Shown: one piece after another, positions 1-5,799 of the stretch
How the letters are laid out: every line of letters starts with the position of its first letter
How positions within the stretch are numbered: position 1 is the stretch's first letter
Assembly (NCBI GenBank): GCA_938074585.1
Contig: CALJEW010000258.1
Location: 1-6,609, forward strand
Length of the DNA: 6,609 bases
Reading direction: 5' to 3'
DNA from: an uncultured Rhodospirillales bacterium
GTDB lineage: Bacteria; Pseudomonadota; Alphaproteobacteria; Rhodospirillales; Casp-alpha2
The notes under the pieces: model-generated
What the model saw: only the letters and a program-made list of their open reading frames with translations
What the model was told of the DNA's origin: nothing
The model's database searches: none
Position numbers and translations under genes: made by a program

Positions 1-130
1 TAATAAATCGATGTTTTGGATTCACCCTGACAGGATCAGCTGCTCGCCGAGCTATAGCTCCAGCTACAAAATACTCGATTAGACGATCTTGTTTTGTTTT
101 GCTTAATTGGCTCTTTCTCATACTGCCCAT
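1..130 (-). pseudogene. IS1595/IS1016-type transposase, N-terminal fragment running off the window
   Basis: Reading the minus strand from the ATG at 130-128 (or the ATG at 121-119), the frame stays open to the window edge and gives an N-terminus with the pattern MRKSxLS, KQDRLIExFVAG, ARxAA, VxVN. This is the characteristic start of IS1595-family (IS1016 group) transposases, whose N-terminal zinc-ribbon/helix region normally continues VNxxTAAxYFxRLR. Here the match is good up to VN (about residue 37 from ATG 121) and then breaks into PKHRFI. That suggests a frameshift or degradation just before the edge, although divergence cannot be excluded on so few codons. The DDE-type catalytic core would lie outside the window. 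I could not recognise a terminal inverted repeat upstream of the start. Family assignment rests on remembered family sequence; fragment status is an inference. Confidence 0.6.
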
Positions 131-214
131 AATAAGACACAAACCGTGTTAGATGGGGCAACGCCAGCATCTTAATTCAGAGATGCAGCTCACGAAAATG
201 TAATTCGCAGTAAC

Positions 215-242
215 TTGTTGATGAATGAAGATTGGTTATACT
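215..242 (+). promoter_or_regulatory. Putative sigma70-like promoter of the response-regulator pseudogene
   Basis: TTGTTG at 215-220 and TATACT at 237-242 are separated by 16 nt. A transcript starting about 7 nt after the -10 box would begin almost exactly at the ATG at 249, and no Shine-Dalgarno sequence is visible in front of that ATG. The gene may therefore have been expressed from a leaderless or near-leaderless mRNA. The call is by motif only. Confidence 0.4.
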
Positions 243-248
243 TAAATT

Positions 249-598
249 ATGACAGATATTTTAATCATTGAAGATGTTGCAATTGTGCGTTAAATTTATG
301 TATTGGCACGAATGCGGCCATATTTCAGGTGTTTGATGCTGAAAGTGGAGACCACGCAGTTCGTTTATTGCAGCAACACTCCCCAAACGTGATTCTAACC
401 GATTTGGTTATGGACGGAGGCGAAGGAGTTAAATCAAATATGAAAATCCGAAAAATAAATCCAACCGTCCATACTATTACAATGTCAGGCAACCCTAAAT
501 ATTTAAAAATTAGTTGTAATCTGGGTACTGACAGCATGCTATTAAAACCATTTCGGATGCCACAATTGATCTGTGTTATAGAACAAGGGTGCCGCTAG
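249..598 (+). pseudogene. CheY-like single-domain response regulator, disrupted near the N-terminus
   Basis: The ATG at 249 begins MTDILIIEDVAIVR, the first beta strand and acidic pocket (E-D) of a receiver domain, and then meets TAA at 291-293. The rest of the domain continues in another frame from about 329. It contains VFDAESGDHAVRLL, the phosphoacceptor strand LTDLVMDG, the switch strand ITMSG (Ser at the usual Thr/Ser position) and the conserved Lys in LLKPF, and ends at TAG 596-598. Between 303 and 329 a short third-frame stretch (HECGHIS) looks like the expected helix 1/strand 2 junction, so two separate single-base indels are likely in addition to the stop. There is no output domain, so the ancestor was a stand-alone receiver that would have been phosphorylated by a histidine kinase not present here. 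Its 3' end overlaps or touches the next gene, suggesting former co-transcription. A GTG at 329 could start a C-terminal fragment, but that would lack the acidic pocket. Confidence 0.75.
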
Positions 599-873
599 TG
601 AACAAAGAAACCCGGGCTGATGCTTTGATAGGGCTAGACGGTTGGTCCAATACCGAAGATCGTGATGCCATCCAGAAAACATTTACGTTCAAAAATTTTA
701 ATCAAGCCTTTAGCTTTATGACACGCGTCGCTATGGAGGCGGAAAAAACCAACCACCACCCAGAATGGTTCAACGTTTATAACCGTGTAGACGTGACCTT
801 AAGCACGCATGATGCGGGCGGTATTACCGAAAAAGACATCAAGTTAGCGCAGTTTATGGAAATGATCGCTTAG
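589..873 (+). CDS. phhB: Pterin-4a-carbinolamine dehydratase
   Basis: The 94-residue product matches the small PCD/DCoH family (about 90-110 residues). The family dehydrates 4a-hydroxytetrahydrobiopterin so that the pterin cofactor of aromatic amino-acid hydroxylases can be recycled; the enzyme is cytosolic. Visible hallmarks are GLDGWS near residue 18, TFTFKNFNQAFSFMTRVA at 31-48, the active-site block EKTNHHPEWFNVYNRV around 52-67 with the His-His pair at 56-57, and LSTHDAGG at 71-78 with its conserved His. Start choice is open: GTG 589 overlaps the preceding pseudogene by 10 nt, while GTG 598 overlaps it by one base; an AAGGG-like stretch lies just ahead of 589. No phenylalanine hydroxylase gene is visible in the window, so its partner must be elsewhere or the protein has another role. 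The gene appears intact despite broken genes on both sides. Confidence 0.9.
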   Translation: MPLVNKETRADALIGLDGWSNTEDRDAIQKTFTFKNFNQAFSFMTRVAMEAEKTNHHPEWFNVYNRVDVTLSTHDAGGITEKDIKLAQFMEMIA

Positions 874-890
874 GGGCTGGGCTCTTGATT

Positions 891-1646
891 TTATTTAGGC
901 GACAAGCGAAGAGCATCATCCAAGCGCATAACTTCACCGTTCAGCATAACGTTATCTGCCATATGCATAATGAGTTTTGCGTATTCAGCTGGATCGCCTA
1001 AACGGGGCGGAAACGGGACTAATTCACGCAAATTTTCTTGAACTTCGTCTGGTTAACCAAATAGCATGGGGGTGCCAATTAATCCCGGCGGAATAGCTAA
1101 AATACGTATCCCTGCTTTGGCGAGTTCGCGTGCTGCAGGTAATATCATAGCAGCAACGCCGTCCTTTGTTGCTGCTGAATAAGCCGCTTGGCCAATTTGC
1201 CCTTCAAAAGCCACGATGGAAGCGTAGTTAACGATAAGCCCGCGTTCCCCTGTCTAAAGGGCTTCAAGGGTTTGAATATCGGCCGCTGCTAGGCGCATGA
1301 TATTAAAGGTACCGATCAGATTGATCTGAATGGCGCGGGTAAAGCTTTCTAAATCATGGGGGCTATTACGCCCTACGATTCTGGCACTTGTTGTAATTCC
1401 AGCACAATTAACAACATTTCTGTCGGCGCCATGCAAATCGCGGGCGTCTTGGAATGCGGCTTCTACATTTAGTCCGTCGGATACATCGCATTGGATAGCA
1501 ACGCCGCCAATTTCGCTTCCAACTTCGGCAGAAGCAGTCAAATTTATATCTAGAAGTGCTACTCTTGCACCGGCTTTGGCTAAAGCCCGTGCCGTAGCTG
1601 CATTCGTGACAAGAGCTGATATTCTGTTCACATCTATTTTAGTCAC
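891..1646 (-). pseudogene. HSD10-type short-chain dehydrogenase (3-hydroxyacyl-CoA dehydrogenase type 2-like), inactivated
   Basis: One minus-strand frame of 252 codons reads as a full-length SDR resembling 17beta-HSD10/3-hydroxyacyl-CoA dehydrogenase type 2, which oxidises short-chain or branched 3-hydroxyacyl-CoA with NAD. Recognisable blocks are ISALVT, VALLDIN, CDVSD, VNCAGI, INLIGTFN, VNYAS (catalytic Ser), GQIGQAAYS, PFPPRLGDPAEYA and LNGEVMRLD. It is broken in several ways. TAG at 1254-1256 replaces a residue of the usual LE.L.xGERG region. TAA at 1053-1055 sits where the family has Leu before PDEVQ. About six residues of the Gly-rich cofactor loop are missing, so the product reads LVTNAATARAL where LVTGGASGLG..ATARAL is expected. 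One extra codon turns Tyr-x3-Lys into YSAATK at about 1164-1181. An AGGAG at 1650-1646 points 8 nt on to an ATA codon (1637-1635), suggesting a lost ATG. It ends at TAA 891-893, convergent with the pterin dehydratase gene and divergent from the ligase gene. Confidence 0.88.
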
Positions 1647-1736
1647 TCCTGTTTTTTATAAAACTGAAGCGCTATTTTACACAAAGTATGGCATAGGTTG
1701 GTAAAGACTGCGAAAGGCGATGGTTTTTTTGTAGGC

Positions 1737-1765
1737 TTGAACGATAGGGCTTTGCTCCTCATAAT
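1737..1765 (+). promoter_or_regulatory. Putative sigma70-like promoter of the acetoacetate-CoA ligase gene
   Basis: TTGAAC at 1737-1742 and CATAAT at 1760-1765 are spaced by 17 nt, close to the vegetative consensus, and lie about 40 nt before the start codon at 1806. The 1647-1790 intergenic stretch holds no gene. It must also have contained the divergent dehydrogenase promoter, for which I see no clear boxes. Confidence 0.5.
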
Positions 1766-1805
1766 ACTTTAAATTCTATACATGTAAGCATTGGAGTTAA
1801 CACCT

Positions 1806-3758
1806 GTGAGCCAGCCTCTTTGGACTCCTAGTCCTGAACGCATTGAACAAACAAATGTCACCTCGTTGATCAATAAAATCAACGCAGATTGGGACGTCTC
1901 TTTAACCAATTCAGTATATCTCCATCAATTTTCTGTGACAGAAATGGAAAAATTCTGGCGCAGCTTAATTGAATACGCTGAACTGAACGGAGAAACATGG
2001 AACGGACCAGAATTGGTTGATCGGAACAAATTACCTGGAGCTAAATGGTTCCCCGAAGCACGCTTTAATTACGCCGAAAACATATTAAAACGACGCGATG
2101 ATGCCGATGCTTTTGTCTTTTGGGGTGAAGATAAGGTCAAACGCCGCATGAGCTTTAAGACTTTGTATGATCAAGTATCATCGATTTCTCAAGCGCTTAA
2201 GGGGATGGGCGTTGGGCCGGGCGATAAAGTGGCTGGTTATTTGCCTAATTTACCGGAAACGATCATTGCGACTTTGGCTGCAGCCAGTTTAGGCGCTGCT
2301 TGGTCATCGTGCTCGCCTGACTTTGGCGCACAAGGCGTATTGGACCGATTTAGCCAAATTAAGCCAAAAGTTGTTTTTTGCGCTAATGGATATCATTACA
2401 ACGGCAAAACCCATCACAGCTTGGGAAAAGTAGAAGAAATTGTTATCCAACTTCCCAGTGTAGAGCATGTGGTTGTGATTGAATATTTAGACGGTGCGCC
2501 AGATCTGTCTGGCTTAAAAAATGCACAGCACTGGGGCGATGTGATAGCTAATCACGCCCCGAATGAAATAGAGTTCGCGCAATTACCGTTCGATCAACCG
2601 CTGTACATAATGTTTTCATCTGGAACCACAGGTGCTCCGAAATGCATTATTCATTCCGCTGGGGGCAGCTTGTTAAAGCATGCATCCGAGCATTTATTAC
2701 ATTGTAATATTAAGCGTGATGATCGGATATTTTTCTTTTCCACTTGTGGCTGGATGATGTGGAATTGGTTGGTTAGCAGTTTAGCATGGGGGGCGACCGT
2801 CTTGTTGTATGACGGTTCGCCGTTTTACCCGAGCCCGAATATTTTATTTGATTATGTAGACGCTGAAAACATGACGTTGTTTGGTACGTCGGCTAAATTT
2901 ATAGACGCTTTATCAAAAAACGGCTTTCGCCCTATGGATACCCACGATTTGGGCTCTGTCAAAATCATGTGCTCAACCGGATCTACGCTAGCACCAGAAG
3001 GCTTTGATTATGTCTACGGTGCGATCAAAAAAAATGTCCATTTGGTGTCTTTTACGGGCGGCACAGATATTATGGGCTGCTTTATGTCTGGGGATCCAAC
3101 CAAGCCTGTTTGGCGGGGCGAATTGCAACAAGCCGTTTATGGCATGGATGTTGATGTTTTTGATGACATTGGAAAATCAATTCAAGGAGAAAAAGGTGAG
3201 CTGGTTTGTAAGCAACCGTTCCCAACGGTTCCCCTTGGTTTTTTAGGCGATCCCGACGGCAGTAGATATCATGATGCATATTTTGCTGTTTATGATAATA
3301 TTTGGTGTCAGGGTGATTTTGTCGAACACACAGAGCACGGCGGATATATCATGTTTGGCCGTTCTGATGCGACATTGAACCCGGGCGGCGTTCGGATTGG
3401 TACCGCTGAAATATACCGCCAAGTTGAGCGCTTAGACGAAGTAAAAGAAGGCATAGTCATTGGCCAAAGCTGGGATGACGATGTTCGGGTTGTGCTGTTT
3501 GTGGTTTTAAGTGCGGAACTTATATTAGATGATAAATTGACCAAAAAAATTCAAAATCAGGTCCGTGCTAATTGTACTCCGCGACACGTTCCAGCAAAAA
3601 TCTTACAAGTTGAAGATATTCCGCGAACAAAATCTGGAAAAATCACAGAACTTGCTGTGCGCGATGTCGTTCACGGGAGGGTTGTTAAAAATGTAGAAGC
3701 ATTAGCTAATCCAGAGGCTTTAGCCTTTTATGAAGGACGGGTCGAACTCATTACATAA
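1806..3758 (+). CDS. Acetoacetate-CoA ligase (acetoacetyl-CoA synthetase, EC 6.2.1.16)
   Basis: This 650-residue, ANL-superfamily adenylate-forming enzyme activates acetoacetate with ATP and CoA to acetoacetyl-CoA, letting the cell use ketone bodies or polyhydroxybutyrate breakdown products. The start QPLWTPSPERI is typical of acetoacetyl-CoA synthetases rather than acetyl-CoA synthetases, and an ACS-type N-terminal segment follows (YLHQFSVTEMEKFW). The nucleotide-binding loop SSGTTGAPK is at residues 271-279, CGWMMWNWL and FTGGTDIMGCF are family-typical core motifs, GRSD is at 518-521, and the C-terminal PRTKSGK carries the catalytic Lys near residue 612. Length fits the family (about 650). 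GTG 1806 is chosen as start because GGAG at 1793-1796 lies 9 nt upstream and the resulting N-terminus matches family members; TTG 1791 would overlap that ribosome-binding site. The gene has no lesions and is transcribed alone. The symbol is left blank because bacterial naming varies (aacS, acsA2). Confidence 0.95.
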   Translation: MSQPLWTPSPERIEQTNVTSLINKINADWDVSLTNSVYLHQFSVTEMEKFWRSLIEYAELNGETWNGPELVDRNKLPGAKWFPEARFNYAENILKRRDDADAFVFWGEDKVKRRMSFKTLYDQVSSISQALKGMGVGPGDKVAGYLPNLPETIIATLAAASLGAAWSSCSPDFGAQGVLDRFSQIKPKVVFCANGYHYNGKTHHSLGKVEEIVIQLPSVEHVVVIEYLDGAPDLSGLKNAQHWGDVIANHAPNEIEFAQLPFDQPLYIMFSSGTTGAPKCIIHSAGGSLLKHASEHLLHCNIKRDDRIFFFSTCGWMMWNWLVSSLAWGATVLLYDGSPFYPSPNILFDYVDAENMTLFGTSAKFIDALSKNGFRPMDTHDLGSVKIMCSTGSTLAPEGFDYVYGAIKKNVHLVSFTGGTDIMGCFMSGDPTKPVWRGELQQAVYGMDVDVFDDIGKSIQGEKGELVCKQPFPTVPLGFLGDPDGSRYHDAYFAVYDNIWCQGDFVEHTEHGGYIMFGRSDATLNPGGVRIGTAEIYRQVERLDEVKEGIVIGQSWDDDVRVVLFVVLSAELILDDKLTKKIQNQVRANCTPRHVPAKILQVEDIPRTKSGKITELAVRDVVHGRVVKNVEALANPEALAFYEGRVELIT

Positions 3759-3779
3759 TGGGCAATGTCAATGCGACCT

Positions 3780-3815
3780 GGGATCAAGCCCCGCCCCGCC
3801 GTTGCGGGATCAAGC
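3780..3815. repeat. Short direct repeat GGGATCAAGC flanking a GC-rich core
   Basis: The 10-mer GGGATCAAGC occurs at 3780-3789 and again at 3806-3815, around a C-rich core much richer in G+C than its surroundings. It lies just downstream of the ligase gene and next to the insertion-sequence scar. It may be a copy of a dispersed intergenic repeat or an insertion footprint; one copy in one window cannot decide. Confidence 0.4.
3795..3808 (+). terminator. Possible hairpin after the ligase gene, weak terminator candidate
   Basis: CCCGC (3795-3799), loop CGTT, GCGGG (3804-3808) forms a perfect 5-bp GC stem 36 nt after the ligase stop codon. No T-run follows, so it is a poor intrinsic terminator and may only be part of the repeat. 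Confidence 0.2.
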
Positions 3816-3910
3816 TTATTGCGCTTGTTGCCATGTTGCAGCAAATTCAAATAGGGCGTTCCGCCCGTGTGTGTTCGTCCGATTAGGTGTGCCGATAAAG
3901 GCTTTCATAA

Positions 3911-4282
3911 CTAAATTTTTTTGCCGTCTTCGTGGTTGCACGCACCGTAGATTTTCTGATGGCTCCACTGTTTGTCGCGCAGTAATGTTTCTGCCCGTAC
4001 GATGAGGCAAGGTGTCATCATACGCGCCACACCCTTCCTTGCTAAGCCTTTTTGCATCGCAAAGTGGTGCGTCTGTAATAACCGATAGCCGTGAAAACCC
4101 CTGTTATGCCCAAGTTTACGGCTAATTGTGCCTTGGTTGACACCGATATCAACGGCAACTCCCGATTGCGTCACCCCTTTATTATTAAGAGCATAAACCG
4201 GGCATTGTTGGCTTCGGGTCAGATGGTGGTAAGTTGTTAGCGTTTGTGGACCTCCTTTGTAAAAAATCCTGGATAACCTCAT
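3911..4282 (-). pseudogene. IS30-family transposase, N-terminal remnant
   Basis: The minus-strand frame carries the N-terminal helix-turn-helix region of IS30 transposases: TTYHHLTRSQ, YALNNKGVTQSGVA, DIGVNQGTISRKLGHNRG and GYR, followed by KKMTP-like MMTPCLI and a WSHQKIYG segment corresponding to the usual WSPEQISG. It then stops at TAG 3911-3913, about 110 residues in. IS30 transposases are normally over 300 residues, and the DDE core with its ITxDNGKEF and NENxNGLIR motifs is absent from the remaining sequence to the left. A strong AAAGGAGG (4258-4251) sits 7 nt before an ACG codon at 4243-4241, exactly where an ATG is expected just before LTTYHHLT, so the start codon has probably decayed. 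The in-frame ATG at 4282 lies upstream of that site and is unlikely to be the original start. The sequence AACAGCCAAGTGCATAACTT, read on the minus strand at about 4319-4300, may be the element's outer end; no inverted partner is visible on the left, which implies deletion of the distal half. Confidence 0.75.
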
Positions 4283-4333
4283 CTGGCCTAAATAACTCTT
4301 AAGTTATGCACTTGGCTGTTGTATCTGCGTTTA

Positions 4334-4348
4334 ATAGGAAACTCCTAT
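4334..4348. promoter_or_regulatory. Perfect 6-bp inverted repeat, possible operator
   Basis: ATAGGA (4334-4339), spacer AAC, TCCTAT (4343-4348) is a perfect dyad in the stretch between the IS30 remnant and the cupin promoter, 67 nt upstream of the -35 box. It could be a regulator binding site or part of the insertion-sequence scar. No regulator can be assigned. Confidence 0.3.
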
Positions 4349-4415
4349 ATTTATTATTACACAACGGTATCTTAATCTATGGTCAATTGCCTCTATATTT
4401 TTCATCTTGCTGGAT

Positions 4416-4444
4416 TTGACCGATGGCATGTTGCATGGAATACT
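4416..4444 (+). promoter_or_regulatory. Putative sigma70 promoter of the cupin gene
   Basis: TTGACC at 4416-4421 and AATACT at 4439-4444 are spaced by exactly 17 nt, near consensus. Transcription would start around 4451, leaving a leader of about 20 nt with an AGGGGG site at 4460-4465 before the ATG at 4473. This excludes the TTG at 4407 as the translation start. Confidence 0.6.
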
Positions 4445-4472
4445 AGTAAAAAGTTTTATAGGGGGTACCAAC

Positions 4473-4886
4473 ATGAAACCAAGAATTGTTAGGGCCAACG
4501 AAGGCACTACCAAAACGGCATCGTTAGAAATGTTTGTTGGCCACGTTTTGCACGACCAAGTGTTTGTTCCCGAAGATCCATCACGGCTGCGGGTTAGCCG
4601 CGTGACGTTTACACCAGGCGGTAGAACCAATTGGCACACCCATGCGGTTGGTCAAGTTCTGTATGTCATATCGGGTACCGGGCGATATCAGCTGGATGGT
4701 GAAACGGTTGAAGAAATTCGGGCCGGCGATACAGTCATCGTCCCCCCCAATACCCGCCATTGGCATGGCGCTGCACCCGATCAAATGATGTGCCATTTGG
4801 CGCTTTCTGAAAACGATGATGAAGGCGCTGCAGCAGAATGGTTAGAGCCCGTTTCAGAAACAGATTACACAGCTCCTATCGCTTGA
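4473..4886 (+). CDS. Small single-domain cupin metalloenzyme, hydroxynitrile-lyase-like group
   Basis: The 137-residue product is one conserved barrel domain of the cupin_2 type, cytosolic with no signal peptide. The metal site is complete: WHTH gives His55 and His57, GQ gives Gln61, and the second motif HWHG gives His96. Spacing agrees with the Mn-cupin group that includes the Granulicella-type (R)-hydroxynitrile lyase, and His108 and Thr52 also fall where I remember that enzyme's catalytic residues. Most members of this group are uncharacterised and many are annotated as carboxymuconolactone-decarboxylase-associated cupins, so the substrate is unknown; lyase activity is only a possibility. 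ATG 4473 is chosen over the in-frame TTG 4407 because of the ribosome-binding site and promoter just ahead, and because family members begin near here. The gene is monocistronic on the plus strand and converges on the hydrolase gene with one base between stop codons. It shows no lesions although it lies next to an insertion-sequence scar. Confidence 0.85.
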   Translation: MKPRIVRANEGTTKTASLEMFVGHVLHDQVFVPEDPSRLRVSRVTFTPGGRTNWHTHAVGQVLYVISGTGRYQLDGETVEEIRAGDTVIVPPNTRHWHGAAPDQMMCHLALSENDDEGAAAEWLEPVSETDYTAPIA

Positions 4887-4887
4887 T

Positions 4888-5781
4888 TTAACTGGCCGCT
4901 AACTTACGAGCATCCAAAATAGCTTCAGCCCAAAGGGTGGGGCGTTCTTGGGGCAAGTTGTGCCCGGCTTGTGCGAATACTCTGTGTTCATGGAGGCCTT
5001 CAAAGCGGTTCACGTGATGGGCTGTGCCCACATTGACACCATCCGCATCCCCATCGATGCTGATCGTAGGCACGCTGATTTTGGGTTGCTGTGCGAGCCG
5101 CTCTTCTATTCCAGCAACAGCTGGGTCTCCTGCTACCAAGCCATAGCGATGCCTATACGAGTGGATCACAACGTCGACAAAATCGGGATTGTCAAAAGAG
5201 GATGCGGAGGCTTCGAACGTGGTTTTGTCAAAGTCCCACTTTAGGGACCACATTTCCCATAGCTGCAAAGCAATACCGCGTCGGTCTTTGGTTAAGCCTT
5301 GGCGTCCCCGTTCGGAGTGAAAATAATATTGGTACCAAAGGGATGCTTCTTCGGTGGCCGAGATGGGCACCATGGCATCTGCAATGTTTTGAATATTGTA
5401 TGAATTCCCTGATATCAATGCGACAACGCGTTCCGGCCATAAGGCGGAAACAACACACGCTGCCCGCCCGCCCCAATCATAACCGCCGATAATGGCTCGG
5501 TTGATTTTTAATGCGTCCATCAATGCCAATAAATCAGCCCCTAGTGCCGCTTGTTCGCCTGATCTGGGAGTGTCAGTTGATAAAAATCGGGTCGGGCCAT
5601 ATCCCCGTAAATACGGAACAATCACGCGCGCCCCAGCGTCTGCTAAAATAGGTGTGACATGTTCATAAGCGTTTACGTCATAGGGAAAACCGTGCCCCAT
5701 AATGCAAGGCCAACCGTCTTTGGGGCCATCGTCTAGATACGCAATTTCGAGAACCCCAGCTTCTATTGATTTTAATCCCAT
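4888..5781 (-). CDS. Alpha/beta hydrolase, epoxide-hydrolase-like with Asp nucleophile
   Basis: The 297-residue alpha/beta-hydrolase-fold protein has no signal peptide. The oxyanion motif HGFP is at residues 30-33, the nucleophile elbow GYDWGG puts Asp102 where esterases have Ser, and the C-terminal catalytic His274 lies in AGHNLPQERP; Asp243 in IDGD is the probable acid. An Asp nucleophile in GxDWGG is the signature of the epoxide hydrolase/dehalogenase branch, which works through a covalent ester intermediate. The lid has WYQYYF (149-154) and SYRHRYG (209 on), offering Tyr residues to polarise an epoxide oxygen. PYLRGYGPTRFL is typical of a widespread but poorly characterised proteobacterial subgroup, so epoxide versus haloalkanoate substrate is unresolved. 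ATG 5781-5779 is preferred because AAGG lies 8 nt upstream; the in-frame GTG at 5787 is too close to it. It sits 18 nt downstream of the LysR gene on the same strand, so the two are probably co-transcribed. Confidence 0.9.
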   Translation of the reverse strand: MGLKSIEAGVLEIAYLDDGPKDGWPCIMGHGFPYDVNAYEHVTPILADAGARVIVPYLRGYGPTRFLSTDTPRSGEQAALGADLLALMDALKINRAIIGGYDWGGRAACVVSALWPERVVALISGNSYNIQNIADAMVPISATEEASLWYQYYFHSERGRQGLTKDRRGIALQLWEMWSLKWDFDKTTFEASASSFDNPDFVDVVIHSYRHRYGLVAGDPAVAGIEERLAQQPKISVPTISIDGDADGVNVGTAHHVNRFEGLHEHRVFAQAGHNLPQERPTLWAEAILDARKLAAS

Positions 5782-5799
5782 ACCCACAGCCTTTACTGT

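Noticed and set aside
167..186. GCATCT / AGATGC inverted repeat
   Set aside because: A 6-bp stem with an 8-nt loop, no T-run and no relation to a gene end; it could easily be chance.
891..1646. Stop-codon recoding (readthrough of TAG and TAA) to make a full-length dehydrogenase
   Set aside because: Intact neighbours end with ordinary TAA, TAG and TGA and have no internal stops, and the dehydrogenase also lacks its cofactor loop and has a spoiled active-site spacing, so pseudogene status is simpler.
1330..1704. Plus-strand 124-codon open frame antisense to the dehydrogenase
   Set aside because: It is a shadow of the conserved minus-strand frame, with no family resemblance in its translation and no convincing ribosome-binding site.
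1791..1805. TTG at 1791 as start of the acetoacetate-CoA ligase
   Set aside because: It overlaps the GGAG ribosome-binding site that serves GTG 1806, and the extra five residues do not match family N-termini.
3854..3866. GGGCG-TTC-CGCCC hairpin as ligase terminator
   Set aside because: It is short, has no T-tract after it and lies nearly 100 nt beyond the stop codon.
3916..3922. A7 run on the minus strand as a programmed frameshift site joining the IS30 remnant to a second frame
   Set aside because: The frame beyond it contains none of the IS30 DDE-core motifs, so there is nothing to join to.
3730..4010. Open frames on both strands between the ligase and the IS30 remnant
   Set aside because: Their translations show no recognisable domain, they overlap the end of the ligase gene or the transposase remnant, and they lack start signals.
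4407..4472. TTG at 4407 as start of the cupin gene
   Set aside because: It lies upstream of the predicted transcription start; the promoter boxes fall within this stretch and a good ribosome-binding site precedes ATG 4473.
5091..5492. Plus- and minus-strand open frames inside the hydrolase gene
   Set aside because: These are out-of-frame shadows of a well-supported gene with complete catalytic motifs.
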